A stretch of 64,000 nt of DNA from NCBI GenBank assembly GCA_021292105.1, contig CM037865.1, positions 72,095,356 through 72,159,355 on the forward strand. The letters run 5' to 3'. Under the pieces are notes generated by a model. The model worked only from the letters and a program-made list of their open reading frames with translations. It ran no database searches and was not told the DNA's origin. Position numbers and translations under genes: made by a program. The stretch comes from Anadara kagoshimensis (taxonomy: Eukaryota > Mollusca > Bivalvia > Arcoida > Arcidae). This document shows, one piece after another, positions 1-12,754 of the stretch (within the stretch, counting starts at the first letter, position 1; every line of letters begins with the position of its first letter).

Positions 1-1415
1 ATTAGATATAGTTGCTCTTCAATGGCAGGTTTGATTATACTCTCAATGGTGGCTCTATACAATCTTCATATCTCCAGTACTTTGACTGGTGCTGACATCA
101 ACACAGTTTTCTTTACATAAGATGGAAGTGTTACAATGTACTTCAATACAAACCCTTGAAACTAATATGTACCTAGTAGTTATATCATAGTCATAGATAA
201 GATATTCAACTCAAAATTAGCTATTACAACTCCAGACAAAGAAATCAGATCTAGTCATCCATCAAAATAAACATAATGATGAAAATAATCAATTTAACAA
301 CTGTTAAAACACACTTTGAATGGACAGTCAAAAGGTTCCATCCTGTTATATTTATAGCTGGTAAAAAACCCATCAAATTTGAAGTGCCAAGGGTCAATAT
401 GGAAGTGACAGAGTTCACTAAACTAAGGCAAAACATTAACATTAGAATGAAATTAGACATGAATTTGTAAACAGAATTTGTTCCAACGCGAAAAAGTTCC
501 GGATAACATAAAATCCCGAGTGATTTTGAACCAAGTATGGTACCTAAACAGAGTAGAAATCACTAGCGGCTGGTAACTAAATCACTAGTGAAAACTCTCG
601 TTTGGAACTATTTCACTTGCATAACAAATATTCTTTTTACAAAATAACTCATGATGATCAGTAAATGTATTCTAAATCAATAAATAACATTAATTAAAGA
701 CTCAAATTTATACAACTAACAATTATGTTATTACAAAGATTACAACATGGCCTTTGTTTCTTAGAACAAGAAGAAAAACAGCAATCAACAAAATACATCA
801 GTACATGTTGATCATGGCTTAATAAAAAATGTCAGGGACTAAAAATGCTTCTGAGACAAATTCATTAGTTTCCTCCCTGCATTTATTTTTACCCCAAAAT
901 ATTTTTAATTACATAGTAATTTTAGTTATTTAACATCCAGGCAAATATAACAATATTTATGGATATGCATATCTAACAAGAATTGGGTTCACCTCTTTAT
1001 CAACAGTATATCCTATAATGTTTTTGAGATAAACTCATTTAATTTTAGAAAACCTTGGATATATGGAACATTTACATGTTACATTTTACCAAATAAAGCT
1101 GATACTGTGAAGCTAAGCATGTCCTTTAATACAAACATTACAGGGTATATTGTGTTATGTACTCTGTGTTCAATCTATAAGGGGCCATTGATTCTTTATT
1201 CTGACCAAATGCCCCAATTGACAAGGCCTAAGTGGGCCTTATTTAGCATAACATGATATTAAAATACATGTATATCAAAGTATTGATGTTATAGCGTTTT
1301 AAAGAAAAATGTTTTAAAAATGGCCCTTTCTGAATTTTTTTTAGATTGAGCTTTGATGTACTACAGGTACACGGATGAACCCATTCATAGAAGATCACAG
1401 AAACTTTTAACTATC
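1..1415. other. AT-rich region downstream of TALDO1, no gene seen
   Basis: This stretch lies beyond the 3' end of the transaldolase gene. It holds only short, mutually overlapping open frames (for example around 251-470) with no recognisable domain or splice logic. I see no RNA gene or transposon termini here. Confidence 0.5.
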
Positions 1416-1421
1416 TTTATT
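1416..1421 (-). terminator. Polyadenylation signal of TALDO1 (candidate)
   Basis: On the minus strand this reads AATAAA. It lies about 48 bases past the TALDO1 stop codon and is the first such hexamer after it, so a short 3' UTR is likely. Position is the only support. Confidence 0.5.
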
Positions 1422-1468
1422 GTAAGTACCGGTAATATACTGTACTGATGATCTCCAATCTGACTGTC

Positions 1469-4400
1469 TTACTGGGATAATTTTTTCCTAAACATATTCT
1501 CTAACTTAACAGCATCTGCACCAAATTTTCTTATTCCATCAGCTAATTTGTCTGTTGCCATGGCATCCTCATTCATTTCCCAGCGGAATTTGTTTTCATC
1601 TACTGTTCCCTTTTCAAGGTCCATTGCTTTGGCTAGAAAATAAGAAGACCATGAGCAATACTTGGTTGTTTTCTTAGATACCAGTATTTATCCTCCTAAT
1701 TTTAAAGATGTCTTCCTTAACTTTTTTCATTTTAACTGTAGAGATACCCATCTTTATGTTGTTTATATGCATAGATTTGATTAATTTTAATAAATATTAT
1801 AACATTATAATCTTTTAACTTAAAGTTTGAACTTTGCAGGGATTTATCAAGGGCCTATTTAGGGCCGAAATTCGGCCCCATTCCCAATTGAAAAACATTG
1901 ATTTTTTCCCAAAATGGGCTGAAAAAAATTCCAATTAGAAAATCGTACCAAATACATAGCTGCAATATTACCATAGATGTGGCTGCTTTTCTCAATCTTC
2001 AATCAACTCAATACACTAAAAGCATTAGATTTAATGATTTTGATTTTTTCCCAAAATGGGCTGAAAAAATTTCCAATTAGAAAATCGTACCAAATACATA
2101 GCTGCAATATGACCATAGATGTGGCTGCAAAGTTGATAGCTTTTCCCAATTTTTAGTTTAGGGCTTTTCCCAAAAGACCCTGATATATCCCTGCTTTGAA
2201 AGGATCACTTTATTTGCTCATGAGTAAAATGCAGGAAAACTTTCCATACTTAAAGAATTTAAATGTACAGTAAAATTGTAAATGCACTTAATTAAACAGC
2301 AAAGAATTCAAAATCACCAAAGATAAATCAGTTTATTTGATCATAATAAAGCCTAAATGATTTTTTCTTGAAATCTTTTGAATAATGAAATCACATTTGG
2401 TAAATTCCATTATATTAAAGCATAGAGTTACAAATCAGAGATTTTTCACTTCAAATCCAACTCATAGCTATTTCAGTTTGCTATTGGATGAATTTGGTTC
2501 CCCAAGGCACTCAAAATTTCCTCCACCATCCCAGAACTGATAAGCTCTACTTAATACTTTAACTGGGACATATAACATCTTTCTAATCAAGCAACTTTTA
2601 ACAGTATAATAATATCACAAATATTGATCTATAAACAATGAATACTCTGTGGTTTAGAGCTAGCGTTGTTACATGTACATTAAATTTACAACGTAGATAC
2701 AAACCTGCTTTCTCTGTAAGGTAAGGTGTCACTAAATCTGTTGACTCAGATAATTTTCCAAGTAAAGATGGTCTGAAAAACATAATAAAAGTCAGTCTTT
2801 AATTGATGTAATCATTTAAAAAACTAACAAGCAATAAAAAGTCTAAGTATAGATAGTTTACCTGTAATAATAATAAAAAAGATAAAATTTTAAAGGGACA
2901 CAACTCATAAAAATGTGTATTTTTCTCTCCTCTTCTGGGGCACACAGAACCATAACCTGGTAACTTTGTATACCAAGTTAAGTATTAGAGGAGTAGACTG
3001 GACAAACTATTATGGATGGATGGACAAACAGATGGACAGCCCTTTCCATGTTATGTCACATTTTTAGAAATGGTCTTACAAATTTAAGTTCTGACATTAG
3101 TACACTTTTAATTGTTGCTACTATCTGGTATCTGGGGTCCTTGATATAACAAAAAAAGTTTTGACACTTTTACACTGCATGATGATGAATAAGAGAAATA
3201 ATGACTGGATCAAATAAGTGTTTGAATTTATAATATACATAACACTTTACATACTGCCGGAACTCATTTGGATTTGCTTACCATTCCAGAGCACCCAGCC
3301 TCACTTGCCTAGTGGTAGTTCACATGTTAATCCTAATATGCCAGTTTTTTTTTTACTTTGCTTTGGGATTGTGGTTTGTACATGGATTGGTATGTTTTGG
3401 GATTGTGGTTTGGACATGGATTGGTGTGTTTGTTTTTGATTACAAATGTACAGTATAAAAATCTTACGATATTGTTAGTAAATCACATCCTGCTAGTCCC
3501 ATTATTTGTTCTGTGTTTCTAAACGAAGCGCCCATGACAACTGTCTTATATCCATATTTCTTGTAGTAATTGTAAATTCTTGTTACACTTTGAACACCTA
3601 AATGGCAAAAACGAATTGAAGTTAAACACAAAGTTTATTTTGAAAAGGCCTTAATTTGTTCTAATTAACTAGTGTATGGTACAGAAATATAAATTCTGTA
3701 AAATAAAATCAGAAATGGTTATTAAATAATGATGTCTGAGATGATAATTAAAAGTATTGTAACAAAAGTAAAATTCTGTATCATAACCATTTTATCTCAT
3801 AAAGATATGAATTAGCTGATACCATATTTTTACTATAAGCTTGATTACTACCAGGGCTCTATTGATCAAAGCTATGTTAGCTAAACTAAATCAATAGTGA
3901 AAATTCAAAATGTTATTAAATTTTAAAATATTAGAAATTTAAAGAGTTTTAAGTTCAACTGCTTTTATTTGATGATAACAATTGTGTGCATTAAGTTTTG
4001 GACAGAATTTTCAAAAATATTGCTTAAAACACAAATTTTAGTTAACCAACTGGTTAAGCTAGCACAGCTTGAACAATGGCGCCCTGGTCAGACAAACTGA
4101 GGTATAAGTAGACAGTCATTACAAACTTTACAAATCAATTCAACTGTCAATAATAGAATTGATAAAATTTACAGAAAGCACTAATTTATAAACAAAGCAT
4201 ATTATTTTCAATATTAAGAAATTTCAATACCTGGATCTTCAAGACGTTCAAATGTAGACTGTCCTGTTGCTTTGACATAGTAATCATAGATTCTACCGAC
4301 AAACGGTGAAATTAAGGTAACTCCAGCCTCAGCACATGCAATAGCCTAGAAAAGAAATATTAACGATACATGTATATGAAATATCATTGATGATGAGTGG

Positions 4401-4768
4401 CTGTGTTTACCTATCAACAATATGATCTTATGATTAAATATGCATAGGTTGAAAGACGAAAAATGTTCAGTTTATTTCTCAATACAAAACATTAATTCAT
4501 GGCCACACTCAGTCACATGCTAATGTAAATGTACCATTATACATTTGTTTTTTATTTGATATTTGAAAAAGAATGAAGTTGTCAAGAGTATGCATGTATA
4601 AAATGTTCCATTTTTCATAATAAATTAAATTACAACCATTGAATCTGGTTCACTCAGAAACATGTGTAATACCAGCTCGTATACTTTTGCATAATAAGCA
4701 TAATCTCTCTCTCTATCTCTCTCTGAGAGAAGTCATTATTGTAACTAATAGATGGTAAACAAGTCATA

Positions 4769-4825
<57 letters not shown>

Positions 4826-7800
4826 AGAAGTTAATTATTTTACCTGATAAAAGTTAAATAATAAGGTCATATTACAATGGATACCATATTGACTCTCCAA
4901 CACTCTGCAAAATAAGAATGCATATAATTCTTAACAAACTCTGTCTAAAGAACATTCCAATGAATTTAATGTCATCTAGGGTAATAGTAACTTCATTTTT
5001 CTTCTTAGCTGGCAAAATGTACAAGAATATGATAACTGTTTTTGTTTTCCTCTACTGTAGGCAACCCTTTCTGGTATTTGTGGGGAAAATGTCATATTTT
5101 GATTTGTAGAATTACGGTAGACCAACTGTCTTTTGTAAACTGATCAGTTTTGAGAAAAGAAAGCTATTGATTATTTAAGATACTATACCACAGTAAATGT
5201 TATCAAAATAGGCAATAGGTACAAATATCTGAAATGTTGACATTTAAAAAGCAGTCTCTTAAAATATATAAGACAAATATCCCCCTACACAACCTTGCAG
5301 AGTTGTTATTTCTAAGATCTGACCCTAAGTGACCTTAACTCTTGACTTATGCAAAAAGTTAAGTTCAGGTATGTAAGAGGTTGCATCATCTTGGTTTTCA
5401 TTTGGGCAACATTTGATCAAAATCCACTCATAGACAGAAAATATGGAGCAGCACATGGGAACAGTGGTCAGACAGAGGTATGGATGGACAACTGGCATTA
5501 CAGATATACATGGCGATTCCTATATACAAAGTACCTCCTAAACTTGTTTGCAGGGGGTATAACTAAATGATCAAGCTAAAGACTGTAAAGGTATTGACTT
5601 CCTTTTCAAAATAGAGCTCAATTTTCAAAGACTTTTCAGGTCTGTACAAACCAGGGGTCCGGAAACGGTCATATTTGCCGGACATGTCCGACAAAAAATT
5701 ATTTTGACCGACGTGAAAAATCGCCAGTCGGACATTTTTTGTTTTCGGACATTTTCAATTTTACAACAGAAATATTAAACGGACAAATCAGTTTTCGGTC
5801 CGACAAAAGTAAACTACCGCTAGTCTGTCTGTCGGTCTTTTAAACTCTACCTGACTTCACTAAGTGTATTGTCTGTACCACGTGTTTACCTGTCAACAAC
5901 AGTAAGATCTAATAATCAGGTGATTGTTTATTAATCAGTAAATACCTGTGGACCTAAGTATTCGCGTGCCGCGTGTCTTTTTCTTTTGTTTCCCAGTCCG
6001 AATCATTATAACTTTCTTTAAACGTGTGTTTGTTTAAAAATAAGTGCATGGTCGTAACTGTGTTGATTAGTTGATTACGGAAGCCATAACGAGTGTCGGT
6101 CAAGGGTGACGGTTTGTCATCAAAGAGGTTCCACGCGGGGTGTTGAAAATTACCTACTACGCGCTTTGTGACTGTTTCTTTATTAATAAATAAAGAAACG
6201 CGATTAAATTTTATTTTAATAAAAGTTTCGGCATCAATATCTTTCATTCACATAAATATATTGGAACCTCGTCAAGCAGTTCCCGTTATATCGTGATTCG
6301 TGATACCTGAATTCCTAATTTAGAACCTCTCGCGATAATGTTCTAATTACAATTAGTGTATCTTCGGAATACAAAAATTCCCGATTGTTAGTAAACAATA
6401 TGGCGGACGTGCAATATCAAGCATCGTGGACAGTAACGAATACTGATAATAACAGCATATCGCGGAAGCTTAGAAAAGCAGTAAACGTCTTATAACAACG
6501 CACATGGATTAAAATTGGCAATCGCGGTAGCTCAAAAGAATAGGTTGGTTTGTTTGTCAAAATAAAATAATCCACAACATGCACTGCACGCAGCCCTGTG
6601 CCGACGACCTTTTTTTTTTTTTTTTTTTTTTTTTGCTTGTACAAAATGTCCGACGGGTCGGACCGAAATTTCCGAAGCCCTGGTACAAACCCTTTATATC
6701 ATTTCTGTTGTATTACATACCTTGCTGCCTCTACACCTTCCCAAGTTGAGGATAATTTTATCAGAATTCTCTCTTTATCAATGCCTGCTTTACTATAAAG
6801 ATCTATAAAGTTTTTGGCTCTAGCAATCATACTATCTTTATCAAAAGACAACCTGAAACATAAATCATTGTATAAAACAAACTGTTGACAAAATAAAGAC
6901 ACAAATATGTATACTTAATCAGAGGAAGCTGTTAAATACGAAACCAGCAGACACAAATTGTAGGGAATCACACGTTTCCCAAACACACTAGTTGCTTAGC
7001 ATTCTAAATACATGATGATGTCTTAAACAATTCTACCAAAGATGACCTTTATGACATCCATGCAATATTAATATCTAGAACCAATTATTTAAATACCATA
7101 CCTTTACCATACCATGTTTATTTAAATCAAATCAATGTATGAGAAACGCTTAAGTATTAAATTTCCTATGAGCTGGTTATTTTAACACAGTTTACATGTT
7201 AGTTTTAGTGTAATTGATTAAGAGAGTTGAGTTGAATTATGGTGTTTCAAGTCACAATCAAGAATATTTTATTAAGACATCTCCAGCTATAGGTGAAGGT
7301 GCAGAAGATTTGCCTGTGCATAGCACTTACGACATATATTTATACAGCAGGGTTCTTTATTGTGCCAAGCCTACCGTGATACGGGAACTCATTTATTTTA
7401 AAGTCCCATCTGAAAGAACTGTGACTTTCATTTCGTAATGCAAAGTGCTTGATGAAAGAACAGTCACTACCCAATTTCAAGTCATGGGTCAGACCTGGTC
7501 TGAGTTTGAACCCACAACCTCTAACTTACGGAGTGAGCACTCTACCAAATGAGCTACCACAGTGGTGTTGTAATTGATTAGATTTTCATTTCACATTAAC
7601 TTAGTCTGCTAGTACTGTAGAAATTTTTGTGTTTAATTATCCTAATTTTTTCCCTCTATAAATTGCAAAGTTGTGCAGAGCACTACAGACTGTAATATCA
7701 TAAACAGAAACCTCAAATCTAAGGTCTAATGTCAACAAAAATCGCTGTTACATTAAAGATTCATCAGGGTAAAAACTCCACCAAAACATCTTACATGAAT

Positions 7801-9485
7801 AAAATAGCTGAGTAGATTAGACAGTCTTAAGACCATAAGCAAGTACATATAATATACATGTATTTAACATATTATAATCAAAATCACAATCACCTTGCAT
7901 CAACTTCTGTAGATACTCTTCCTGGAATTATCTTCAATATTTCACATCCAAACAAAACAAACACCTTATCCATGGCTGCTTCTACCTGTTTGTCCAATGA
8001 TCTATAATTCAAAACAAACATCTTATTTTTAAATGTCAACTGATTTAATGATAGAATTAATGCCAGTAACAGAAGACAAGAATACATTTCAAGGTGATAG
8101 TAAATACTGGTAAACTTTTTACCTATTACCTGGTGGGTTTTTTTTTCATGGACTTCAAAAATAGGCTATTGCCTCTATGACCCATTTTTGTGTTTGATTT
8201 TTTTTCAAAAACACAAAAAGTTAACTTCACAGATAAGTCTAAATGTCCTATTCCGTGAAAATAAATACATGCTAAATTAAATATGTTAACACGCTAAATA
8301 ATTATGTTAACAGTATGCTTTACAATAAAGTAAGTTAATTCAAGTAACTTAAATATACATGTAATAAGCAGCCTTGTTATACCAGTGTAAAGATAAACAA
8401 AGGTTGTTTTACAACCAGTGTAAAGATAAACAAAGGTCGTTTTACAACCAATGTAAAGATAAACAAAGGTCGTTTTACAACCAGTGTAAAGATAAACAAA
8501 GGTTGTTTTACAACCAGTGTAAAGATAAACAAAGGTCGTTTTACAACCAGTGTAAAGATAAACAAAGGTCGTTTTACAACCAGTGTAAAGATAAACAAAG
8601 GTCGTTTTACAACCAGTGTAAAGATAAACAAAGGTCGTTTTACAACCAATGTAAAGATAAACAAAGGTCGTTTTACAACCAGTGTAAAGATAGACAAAGG
8701 TTGTTTTACAACCAGTGTACAGATAAACAAAGGTTGTTTTACAAAGCTTAAATATTAAACTACGAAAACTGATCAACTCATTAGATAACAAAATAAAATT
8801 ACACCTAATTTCTAATGACGTAAAAAGCCTGGGGAAAATTTAAGAATTCAAGAATGTTCTATTCAGGTTTCCTTCCATTTTGGATAATAAGGGGGAGACA
8901 CACAGTTAAAACTTACCCTCCTTGTTTCTTAGCGTAATCTACAGCTTCACTTATGAGACCTTGATACTGTTCCATATTTGATGCTGCTAGAATCAGGGAT
9001 GGATTGGTGGTGGCATCAGTTGGTTTGTATTTCTTCATAGCTAAAATATATCACAGTTGTTCTTAGATGATACAAAAGCAATATTTGACCACCTGAATAA
9101 TTAAACATTCTAGTGGCAGCAATTTACATTACAACAGCTTATACCGAGATGTCACCAGCAAATAGAAATTGCTGGGACATAAATTAAATAATATCATAAA
9201 TAAACAACCAACATATTGAAATTGCAACCACCATTTTAAATATCAGACACATACTCATTGTCATTTCTACAATAATTTAGGTGACTGAAAATAGTAAAGA
9301 TCCAGCTTCACACGTGGGGTATACCTGTACAATCAGGCCAGGTTATAATTTTTACAGGAGGAAATAATTTGACAAAATGTATTTAAAATACCCTCGAAAT
9401 CTCCGGTGTCAGCAACAACGACAGTTAGCTCTCTTAGTTGATCCAAAGATGACATGGCTTGACGTTTTGCTTGTGGCTCAGACAT
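1469..9485 (-). CDS. TALDO1: Transaldolase (pentose phosphate pathway), nine exons
   Basis: Transaldolase moves a dihydroxyacetone unit from sedoheptulose 7-phosphate to glyceraldehyde 3-phosphate through a Schiff base, in cytosol and nucleus. Coding exons in transcript order: 9392-9485, 8917-9040, 7894-8001, 6721-6852, 4844-4904, 4231-4345, 3468-3597, 2705-2772, 1469-1632. All junctions are GT-AG and in phase, giving 331 residues against about 337 in human. Visible landmarks are VADTGDF with D26, ATTNPSL, STEVDAR with E105, [11 protein letters not shown] with the Schiff-base lysine K141, [17 protein letters not shown], and VMGASFRN. The N-terminus [11 protein letters not shown] has a basic KRQ and a second Met at residue 11, as in vertebrate TALDO1. 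The 61-base exon 5 is too short to stand out alone but is needed for frame and for the GIHCNMT block. Introns hold transposons and repeats listed separately. A second first exon lies upstream at 15334-15403. Confidence 0.97.
1837..2193. mobile_element. Short hAT-like element with 5-bp target duplication CTTTG
   Basis: The ends are near-matching inverted repeats: CAGGGATTTATCAAGG at the left and, read inward from the right, CAGGGATATATCAGGG. The flanks are CTTTG (1832-1836 and 2194-2198). No transposase is present. An internal direct duplication (1900-1985 and 2042-2127, offset 142 bp) makes up about half the element. It lies in TALDO1 intron 8. Confidence 0.75.
3268..3442. repeat. Dispersed repeat copy (GAGCACCCAGCCTCAC family)
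   Basis: The segment shares its order of blocks with 31535-31760: a GAGCACCCAGCCTCAC-like head, a T-rich middle, then repeated GGGATTGTGGTTTGGAC-type phrases. A more worn copy is at 10495-10625. It lies in a TALDO1 intron. I cannot assign a class. Confidence 0.55.
3852..4086. mobile_element. MITE-like element with CAGGGC inverted ends
   Basis: The left end CAGGGCTCTATTGATCAAAG matches the right end read inward, CAGGGCGCCATTGTTCAAG, at most positions, and the similarity continues inward with loss. No clear target duplication remains, so it is probably old. It is in TALDO1 intron 6. Confidence 0.55.
4703..4825. repeat. CT microsatellite (two blocks)
   Basis: Two CT-rich blocks (4703-4725 and 4769-4825) sit beside TALDO1 exon 5. 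On the transcribed strand the longer one is a GA run that begins about 20 bases after the exon 5 splice donor. Confidence 0.9.
5281..5575. repeat. Dispersed repeat copy (GACCTTGACTCTTGACC family)
   Basis: This copy shares an ordered set of phrases with 30775-30985, 37725-37910 and 38186-38400: a 'gacctt...cttgac.tatgc' start, 'tttgatcaaaatccactcatagac', 'atatggagcagac' and 'ttcctatata'. Such copies are non-coding, although short open frames cross them. It is probably a remnant of a non-autonomous DNA element; the class is uncertain. Confidence 0.55.
5652..6682. mobile_element. hAT-like non-autonomous element with 8-bp target duplication
   Basis: The left end starts CAGGGGTCCGGAAACGGTC and the right end, read inward, CAGGGCTTCGGAAATTTCGGTC with two-base spacing changes. 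It is flanked by a perfect 8-bp duplication GTACAAAC (5644-5651 and 6683-6690), the length usual for hAT elements. The interior is visibly richer in CpG than its surroundings and carries a run of about 26 T (6609-6634). A 97-codon minus-strand frame (5954-6247) has no recognised domain. Intact flanks and kept CpGs suggest a young insertion. It lies in TALDO1 intron 4. Confidence 0.85.
7221..7569 (-). mobile_element. tRNA-headed SINE, minus orientation
   Basis: The right side, read on the minus strand, has a tRNA-like head (GTAGCTCATTTGGTAGAGTG, then a GGTTCAAACTC B-box region) followed by the shared SINE body (CCAGGTCTGACCCATGACTT and so on). The flanks are an 11-bp duplication GTAATTGATTA (7210-7220 and 7570-7580). 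Related copies lie at 20799-21121, 39316-39530 and 43100-43435. Confidence 0.85.
8374..8751. repeat. 33-bp minisatellite, about 11 copies
   Basis: The unit reads roughly CAGTGTAAAGATAAACAAAG plus GTCGTTTTACAAC, repeated about 11 times with few changes. Because 33 is a multiple of three, several frames stay open on both strands (11-residue repeats such as [11 protein letters not shown] on plus and [11 protein letters not shown] on minus). These are by-products of the repeat, not genes: the array lies in TALDO1 intron 2. Confidence 0.93.
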
Positions 9486-9541
9486 AATCACAAACTATAT
9501 GTTTCTAAAAGAAAATGCAGCCGGCAAGTTCCCTTTCTTGA

Positions 9542-9549
9542 TCCGGAAG
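9542..9549 (+). promoter_or_regulatory. ETS-type site CCGGAAGT upstream of TALDO1 exon 1
   Basis: CCGGAAGT lies 57 bases upstream of the TALDO1 start codon. ETS-family factors bind this core in many housekeeping promoters. Function here is inferred from position only. Confidence 0.4.
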
Positions 9550-9647
9550 TAAGTGTTGTAATCTACTAACCCGAAAGATATTAGGCGTTACAACCTGCTT
9601 AAATTACATCGTACACCGGATCTTGTGAATCTATAAAGCTCAACGAA

Positions 9648-9656
9648 TCACGTGAC
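9648..9656. promoter_or_regulatory. E-box TCACGTGAC upstream of TALDO1
   Basis: TCACGTGAC contains the CACGTG E-box with the flanks favoured by USF/TFE-type bHLH factors. It lies about 165 bases upstream of the TALDO1 start codon. The site is seen; its use is inferred. Confidence 0.35.
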
Positions 9657-9699
9657 ACACTACTTGCACAAGAAACTAAGAAGAGTTAGAATTGCGAAT

Positions 9700-11242
9700 G
9701 ATCTATCTCTATGCAAAAAGTCACGCATTAGACAAGAACTCCCATGCACAAATTTAGAGCTTTAAATTTGTATAAACCCGCAACTTTATAGCATGTGAGG
9801 ACATATGATGCTCGTGATGGCGTTGACGCCACATTTGGTTTTCCACTGAATAAGTTTTAAAAGATTGACATGTTTGTTTATTGTTTTACATATGATGCTT
9901 TCGGCAACACTCAGTATTACTAGAGTTATTGCGTTATTGCACTTTTGGACGGCAACTTCTGGAGAAATTTTGTTTCCGTTCAATAACTACCATGATAAGA
10001 ATTAATGGGTTTTCTTCAATGAATGTTTTTTGGCGATGAAAGAAAAATCTAGTTCGATATTACAAAAGTTAAATTAATCTGAAAAAGGGATTGCTTTTCA
10101 ATAACCGACTCCAACTTAGACTAACGATTTTATCAAAAGCCTATTATAGTGTTTATATTTATATTTTATGTAGAATATAGATAGAAATGATAAAAACGCA
10201 ATGGGGCAATTCAAAACAGTTATACATGTATTAGGCATTTTAATCAAGCCCAGAAACACCCGTGGTTATGTTTAATATATCCAACTATTTCTGTCTTTTC
10301 GGAATTGTTAAGTTAACTTGAAATGCCAAGACGTTATTACTGTCTCTATCAGCATGCAATAATGAAATACAAAGACCATAGGTTGATATAATACTTAATC
10401 TTACTTTGAGTCAAAACACGATGCCAAAGCAGCGAAATGTCGTTATTATATTAGATCATTGCCATATATATCGTTTTCATTCGCAACTTTGTGTCTTTGC
10501 CTTCGAGAGTACCCGGCCCACTACCCTGGTAGAAGTTCATGCGTTTAACTAAAATTTACACGTCTTTACTTTAGGATTGTGATTTTGACAGAGATTGGTA
10601 TGTTTGGTTTTTGATTTCCACCTATTGGTTCTCATGGAAGTAGTTTGAAATGAAAATTTGCATTATCATTGTGCCGTAGAGACATGGAATTCACATTGGC
10701 CTTCGATGAAGACATTGCATTCATTTCGGTGTCATGAGTAGAATTTTGATTTCAGCAATAAAGAAATATTCAAATTATGCTCATCACAAAACATGGTCTC
10801 GATGCATCATCATTATATCCCGAAGTTAAAAATCTATGTGAACCTCACCAAAAGTAATGTACCCGATTTCAATTTTAAAACCACCCACGTGTTTGCATGC
10901 TGCATAACATTTTAAAACAAGTTAAGGAGAATAGCGACAGTATACATGGCAAATAAATTCAAAACGTGACCTTTCGTGATCGTCGTGGTGTTTTGACTTT
11001 TTGGTATATATGTTACCATATTTCGTGACCATTGTAGTTTGAAAAGCTAAAGTTGATTTTATACTTTTAGAAATTGTACATTTTGTGTAGGCGTACAAAA
11101 AATTATCTGGATGAATTAACAAAAGGGAATTAAATATCGATTTTACGTGGCATTATCCAATTTAAAATATATGTTAATGTCAGCTGTAAGTGAGAAGATT
11201 CTGGTTACTCTCATTCTTTCTCGACAGAATCACATATGATTC

Positions 11243-11245
<3 letters not shown>
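9700..11245. other. AT-rich stretch between the two TALDO1 first exons, no gene seen
   Basis: No coding exon, RNA gene or clear transposon ends are seen. A worn copy of the GAGCACCCAGCCTCAC repeat family lies at 10495-10625. If exon 1b is used, the whole region is intron. Confidence 0.5.

Positions 11246-11296
<51 letters not shown>
11246..11296. repeat. GT microsatellite
   Basis: An uninterrupted TG/GT run of about 50 bases. Confidence 0.97.
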
Positions 11297-11297
<1 letters not shown>

Positions 11298-11680
11298 CAC
11301 AGTTACAATTCTCTACAATAATTAAAGTAACATACATGTATTTGGCAGCATTGCCACTCGAAATTAAGAGCTTCATTTTTTTTATTTATTTTTGTAAATA
11401 ATGAATTTTACTTTCTGGTGACTTTCGTGGAAACCATAAGGCTAGTGATGAAGTTTATCTCAATCGTTAAGATTGCGAGCTTATAATATGATTGATGGAC
11501 CATGGGTTCGTTATGAACTTATCGTTCGGTAAATCAAGGGACTTAACTCGTACTTTATAGGTAAGATCGTGTCTTAATCGAGAGGATAGATATTCACTAG
11601 AGCTGTTCAAAAGATAACGATAATTTTCTTTTTTCCTAAACATTATATGTACATGTAAAACTTTTATTTTAACTTATATT

Positions 11681-11831
11681 AAAATATTTCCGATTTTATT
11701 TGATTATTTTTTTAACTGTTAATTTTTTTTAATTAAATATTGTTTTCATAATAATCAAAATATTTCCGATTTTATTTGATTATTTTTTTAACTGTTTGTT
11801 AATTATTTTAAATTAAATATTGTTTCATAAT
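11681..11831. repeat. Two-copy tandem duplication, 76-bp period
   Basis: AAAATATTTCCGATTTTATT begins at 11681 and again at 11757, with the intervening AT-rich sequence nearly the same. The surrounding DNA (11300-12240) is AT-rich with no gene seen. Confidence 0.85.
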
Positions 11832-12243
11832 TATCAAAAGTTCAACCATAACTGATAAAAATTTACCAACTTGAGTCATACATGCATATGGGTAAGATTA
11901 ATAAAAAAAATAGCTTTCACTTTATGAACAGTTCTGTATTAAACACACACGCGCGCGTGATATTTATATCGTATGAATAGTATTTTTCTCCGCTTTCAAG
12001 ATAACTTGAATTAATCAGATAATATATATTCATTCCAATAAGTTAGTTTTTATTCTGTATGTTTCGCGTACATTTTGCGGCAAGGATTACTCAGCTGTCA
12101 ATCGTTGGTTTTGCCGTTCAGTTAAATTGATGAATGAATTCCTTCATATTGAATCCGGGACTTGATTCAACTTAGACCTAGAAAAATATCCTGATAGCTT
12201 ATTTGTCGACCCGATAGAAGTGATTGCTCACCATTCCGACTGG

Positions 12244-12278
<35 letters not shown>

Positions 12279-12289
12279 GAATCAATCAA
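12244..12289. repeat. AATC tetranucleotide run
   Basis: About ten AATC units. SINEs in this window end in AATC runs, so this may be an isolated SINE tail. Confidence 0.9.
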
Positions 12290-12340
12290 AACAGACACTT
12301 GCACACAAGACACGTGAAGGCAAAACTACATTCACATGGT

Positions 12341-12391
12341 TTATTGATCATCAAACATAAATAAATAAATAAATAAATTGATCATCAAACA

Positions 12392-12474
<83 letters not shown>

Positions 12475-12716
12475 ATTGATCATCAAACATAAATAAATAA
12501 ATAAATAAATAAATGATCATCAAACATAAATAAATAAATAAATAAATAAATTGATCATCAAACATAAATAAATAAATAAATAAATAAATAAATTGATCAT
12601 CAAACATAAATAAATAAATAAATAATTAAATTGATCATCAAACATAAATAAATAAATAATTAAATTGATCATCAAACATAAATAAATAAATAAATAAATA
12701 AATTGATCATCAAACA

Positions 12717-12752
<36 letters not shown>

Positions 12753-12754
12753 AT
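12341..12754. repeat. AAAT array interrupted by a regular TGATCATCAAAC spacer
   Basis: Runs of AAAT of varied length alternate with the 12-mer TGATCATCAAAC, which recurs about nine times. This is a compound satellite; the long minus-strand frames across it are artefacts of the repeat. Confidence 0.95.

Noticed and set aside
8294-8791. 165-codon minus-strand and 125-codon plus-strand frames with 11-residue repeats
   Set aside because: They are the translation of a 33-bp intronic minisatellite and are open on both strands for that reason only.
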